Source of the DNA: B1Sed10-231 sp046483385
GTDB lineage: Bacteria; Planctomycetota; Brocadiia; SM23-32
Direction of reading: 5' to 3'
Assembly: GCA_046483385.1 (NCBI GenBank)
Contig: JAWODG010000211.1
Span: forward strand, 1 to 6,989
Length of the DNA stretch: 6,989 nucleotides
The position numbers and the translations under genes were made by a program. Below, one piece after another: positions 6,392-6,989 of the stretch. Each line of letters begins with the position of its first letter. Within the stretch, counting starts at the first letter, position 1. A model generated the notes under the pieces. That model was not told the DNA's origin. It made no database searches and worked only from the letters and a program-made list of their open reading frames with translations.

Positions 6392-6989
6392 TCACACCAG
6401 ACTGTCCAGCAGCTCCTCCATTTCGGCCGTGGCCAGCCCCACCACCCGGTCGGCTCCGCCGTAGTACACCTGCAGTTCGCGACCCTCCTCCCACACCGCG
6501 GCCGTGGGAAAGACCACGTTCGGTATGATGCCCACCTTCTCGTAATCCTCCTCGGGCTCCATCAGGGGCTGCTCGGTGCGCCCGATAACCCGCATCGGGT
6601 CCTCCAGGTCCAGGAGCGCCGCCCCCACGCGATAGACGTAGTTGGTGTCCACCCCGTGGTAGATGACCAGCCACCCGGCGGGCGTTTTCACGGGCGGCGG
6701 GCCCGCGCCAATCTTGCCCCCTTCCCAGTCCGCCTCGGGTTTCATCAGCAAGTAGCGGTCACCCTCGCCGTAATCCCAGTGCACCAGGTCCGGCGAGAAG
6801 GCCAGCCATATGGACGGACCGTCGGTGCCGTACTGCGGCCCCACCCACGCGGAGGGACGGTGCATCATCACGTATCGCCCGCCGATCGCCTCCGGGAACA
6901 ACACCCCGTCCCGGTCGTCCAGCCCCTGCGGGGTCAACAGCCCTTCCTCGGTGAAGCTGCGCAGGTCCGCGGAGCGCAGCAGGCCCGTG
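6392..6989 (-). CDS. GH130-family glycoside phosphorylase or hydrolase, 5' end outside the window
   Basis: GH130 enzymes mostly phosphorolyse or hydrolyse beta-mannosides. The visible 198 C-terminal residues, numbered from the window edge, cover much of the five-bladed propeller: DRDGVLFPE (25-33), MHRPS (42-46), LAFSPDLVHW (62-71), GGKIGAGPPPVKTPAGWLVI (90-109) followed by YHGV, YRVGAALLDLEDP (119-131), PNVVFP (156-161) and YYGGAD (175-180). The HRP and KIG blocks retain basic residues that, as I recall, bind phosphate in characterised mannoside phosphorylases, which leans towards a phosphorylase. The catalytic Asp lies in the missing N-terminal part, so activity cannot be settled. The usual length is 300-350 aa, so roughly 110-150 residues are off the edge. 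The frame is open to base 6989, and the TTG at 6937 is internal, not a start. It lies upstream of the GH78 gene on the same strand, separated by the repeat region. Confidence 0.9.
   Translation of the reverse strand, partial: TGLLRSADLRSFTEEGLLTPQGLDDRDGVLFPEAIGGRYVMMHRPSAWVGPQYGTDGPSIWLAFSPDLVHWDYGEGDRYLLMKPEADWEGGKIGAGPPPVKTPAGWLVIYHGVDTNYVYRVGAALLDLEDPMRVIGRTEQPLMEPEEDYEKVGIIPNVVFPTAAVWEEGRELQVYYGGADRVVGLATAEMEELLDSLV

Overview
The window is a GC-rich bacterial segment (about two thirds G+C by eye). Nearly all of it is one minus-strand gene cluster for carbohydrate metabolism. No phylogenetic marker is present. The mix of a GH130 glycoside phosphorylase/hydrolase, a GH78 alpha-L-rhamnosidase-like enzyme, a YdjC/ChbG-type deacetylase and a Gfo/Idh/MocA dehydrogenase, with short degenerate intergenic repeats, recalls environmental heterotrophs such as Planctomycetota, Verrucomicrobiota, Armatimonadota or related candidate phyla. 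That placement is an impression, not a demonstration.

Layout. Positions 1-61 are AT-rich (about 38% G+C) and hold no complete gene. A small plus-strand ORF of unknown function (62-343) converges on the minus-strand cluster and overlaps its last gene by 10 bp. Read in the direction of transcription (right to left), the cluster is: the 3' part of a GH130 gene (6989-6392, cut by the window edge); a 218-bp gap holding two copies of a composite repeat and a short hairpin; a 915-residue GH78 alpha-L-rhamnosidase-like gene (6173-3426); a ydjC/chbG-like deacetylase (3433-2666), overlapping the previous gene by 8 bp; a Gfo/Idh/MocA oxidoreductase (2626-1667), 39 bp further on; and a pdxB-like 4-phosphoerythronate dehydrogenase with a GTG start (1587-334), 79 bp further on. 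The last four genes each have a good Shine-Dalgarno sequence.

How the genes may work together. The GH78 enzyme shows no signal peptide, so it probably acts in the cytoplasm on imported oligosaccharides. With the GH130 protein (typically mannoside phosphorolysis or hydrolysis), a metal-dependent deacetylase and an NAD(P)-dependent sugar oxidoreductase, this looks like an intracellular route for a rhamnose- and possibly mannose-containing, perhaps acetylated, glycan. The pdxB-like gene is the outlier. It matches PdxB over its whole length, including the C-terminal dimerisation region, so it may supply pyridoxal phosphate independently of the sugar genes, or it may be a sugar-acid dehydrogenase. 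No transporter, regulator, RNA gene, CRISPR array or transposase is visible. I see no clear evidence of a wholly new system. The most unusual non-coding feature is the duplicated composite repeat between the GH130 and GH78 genes.
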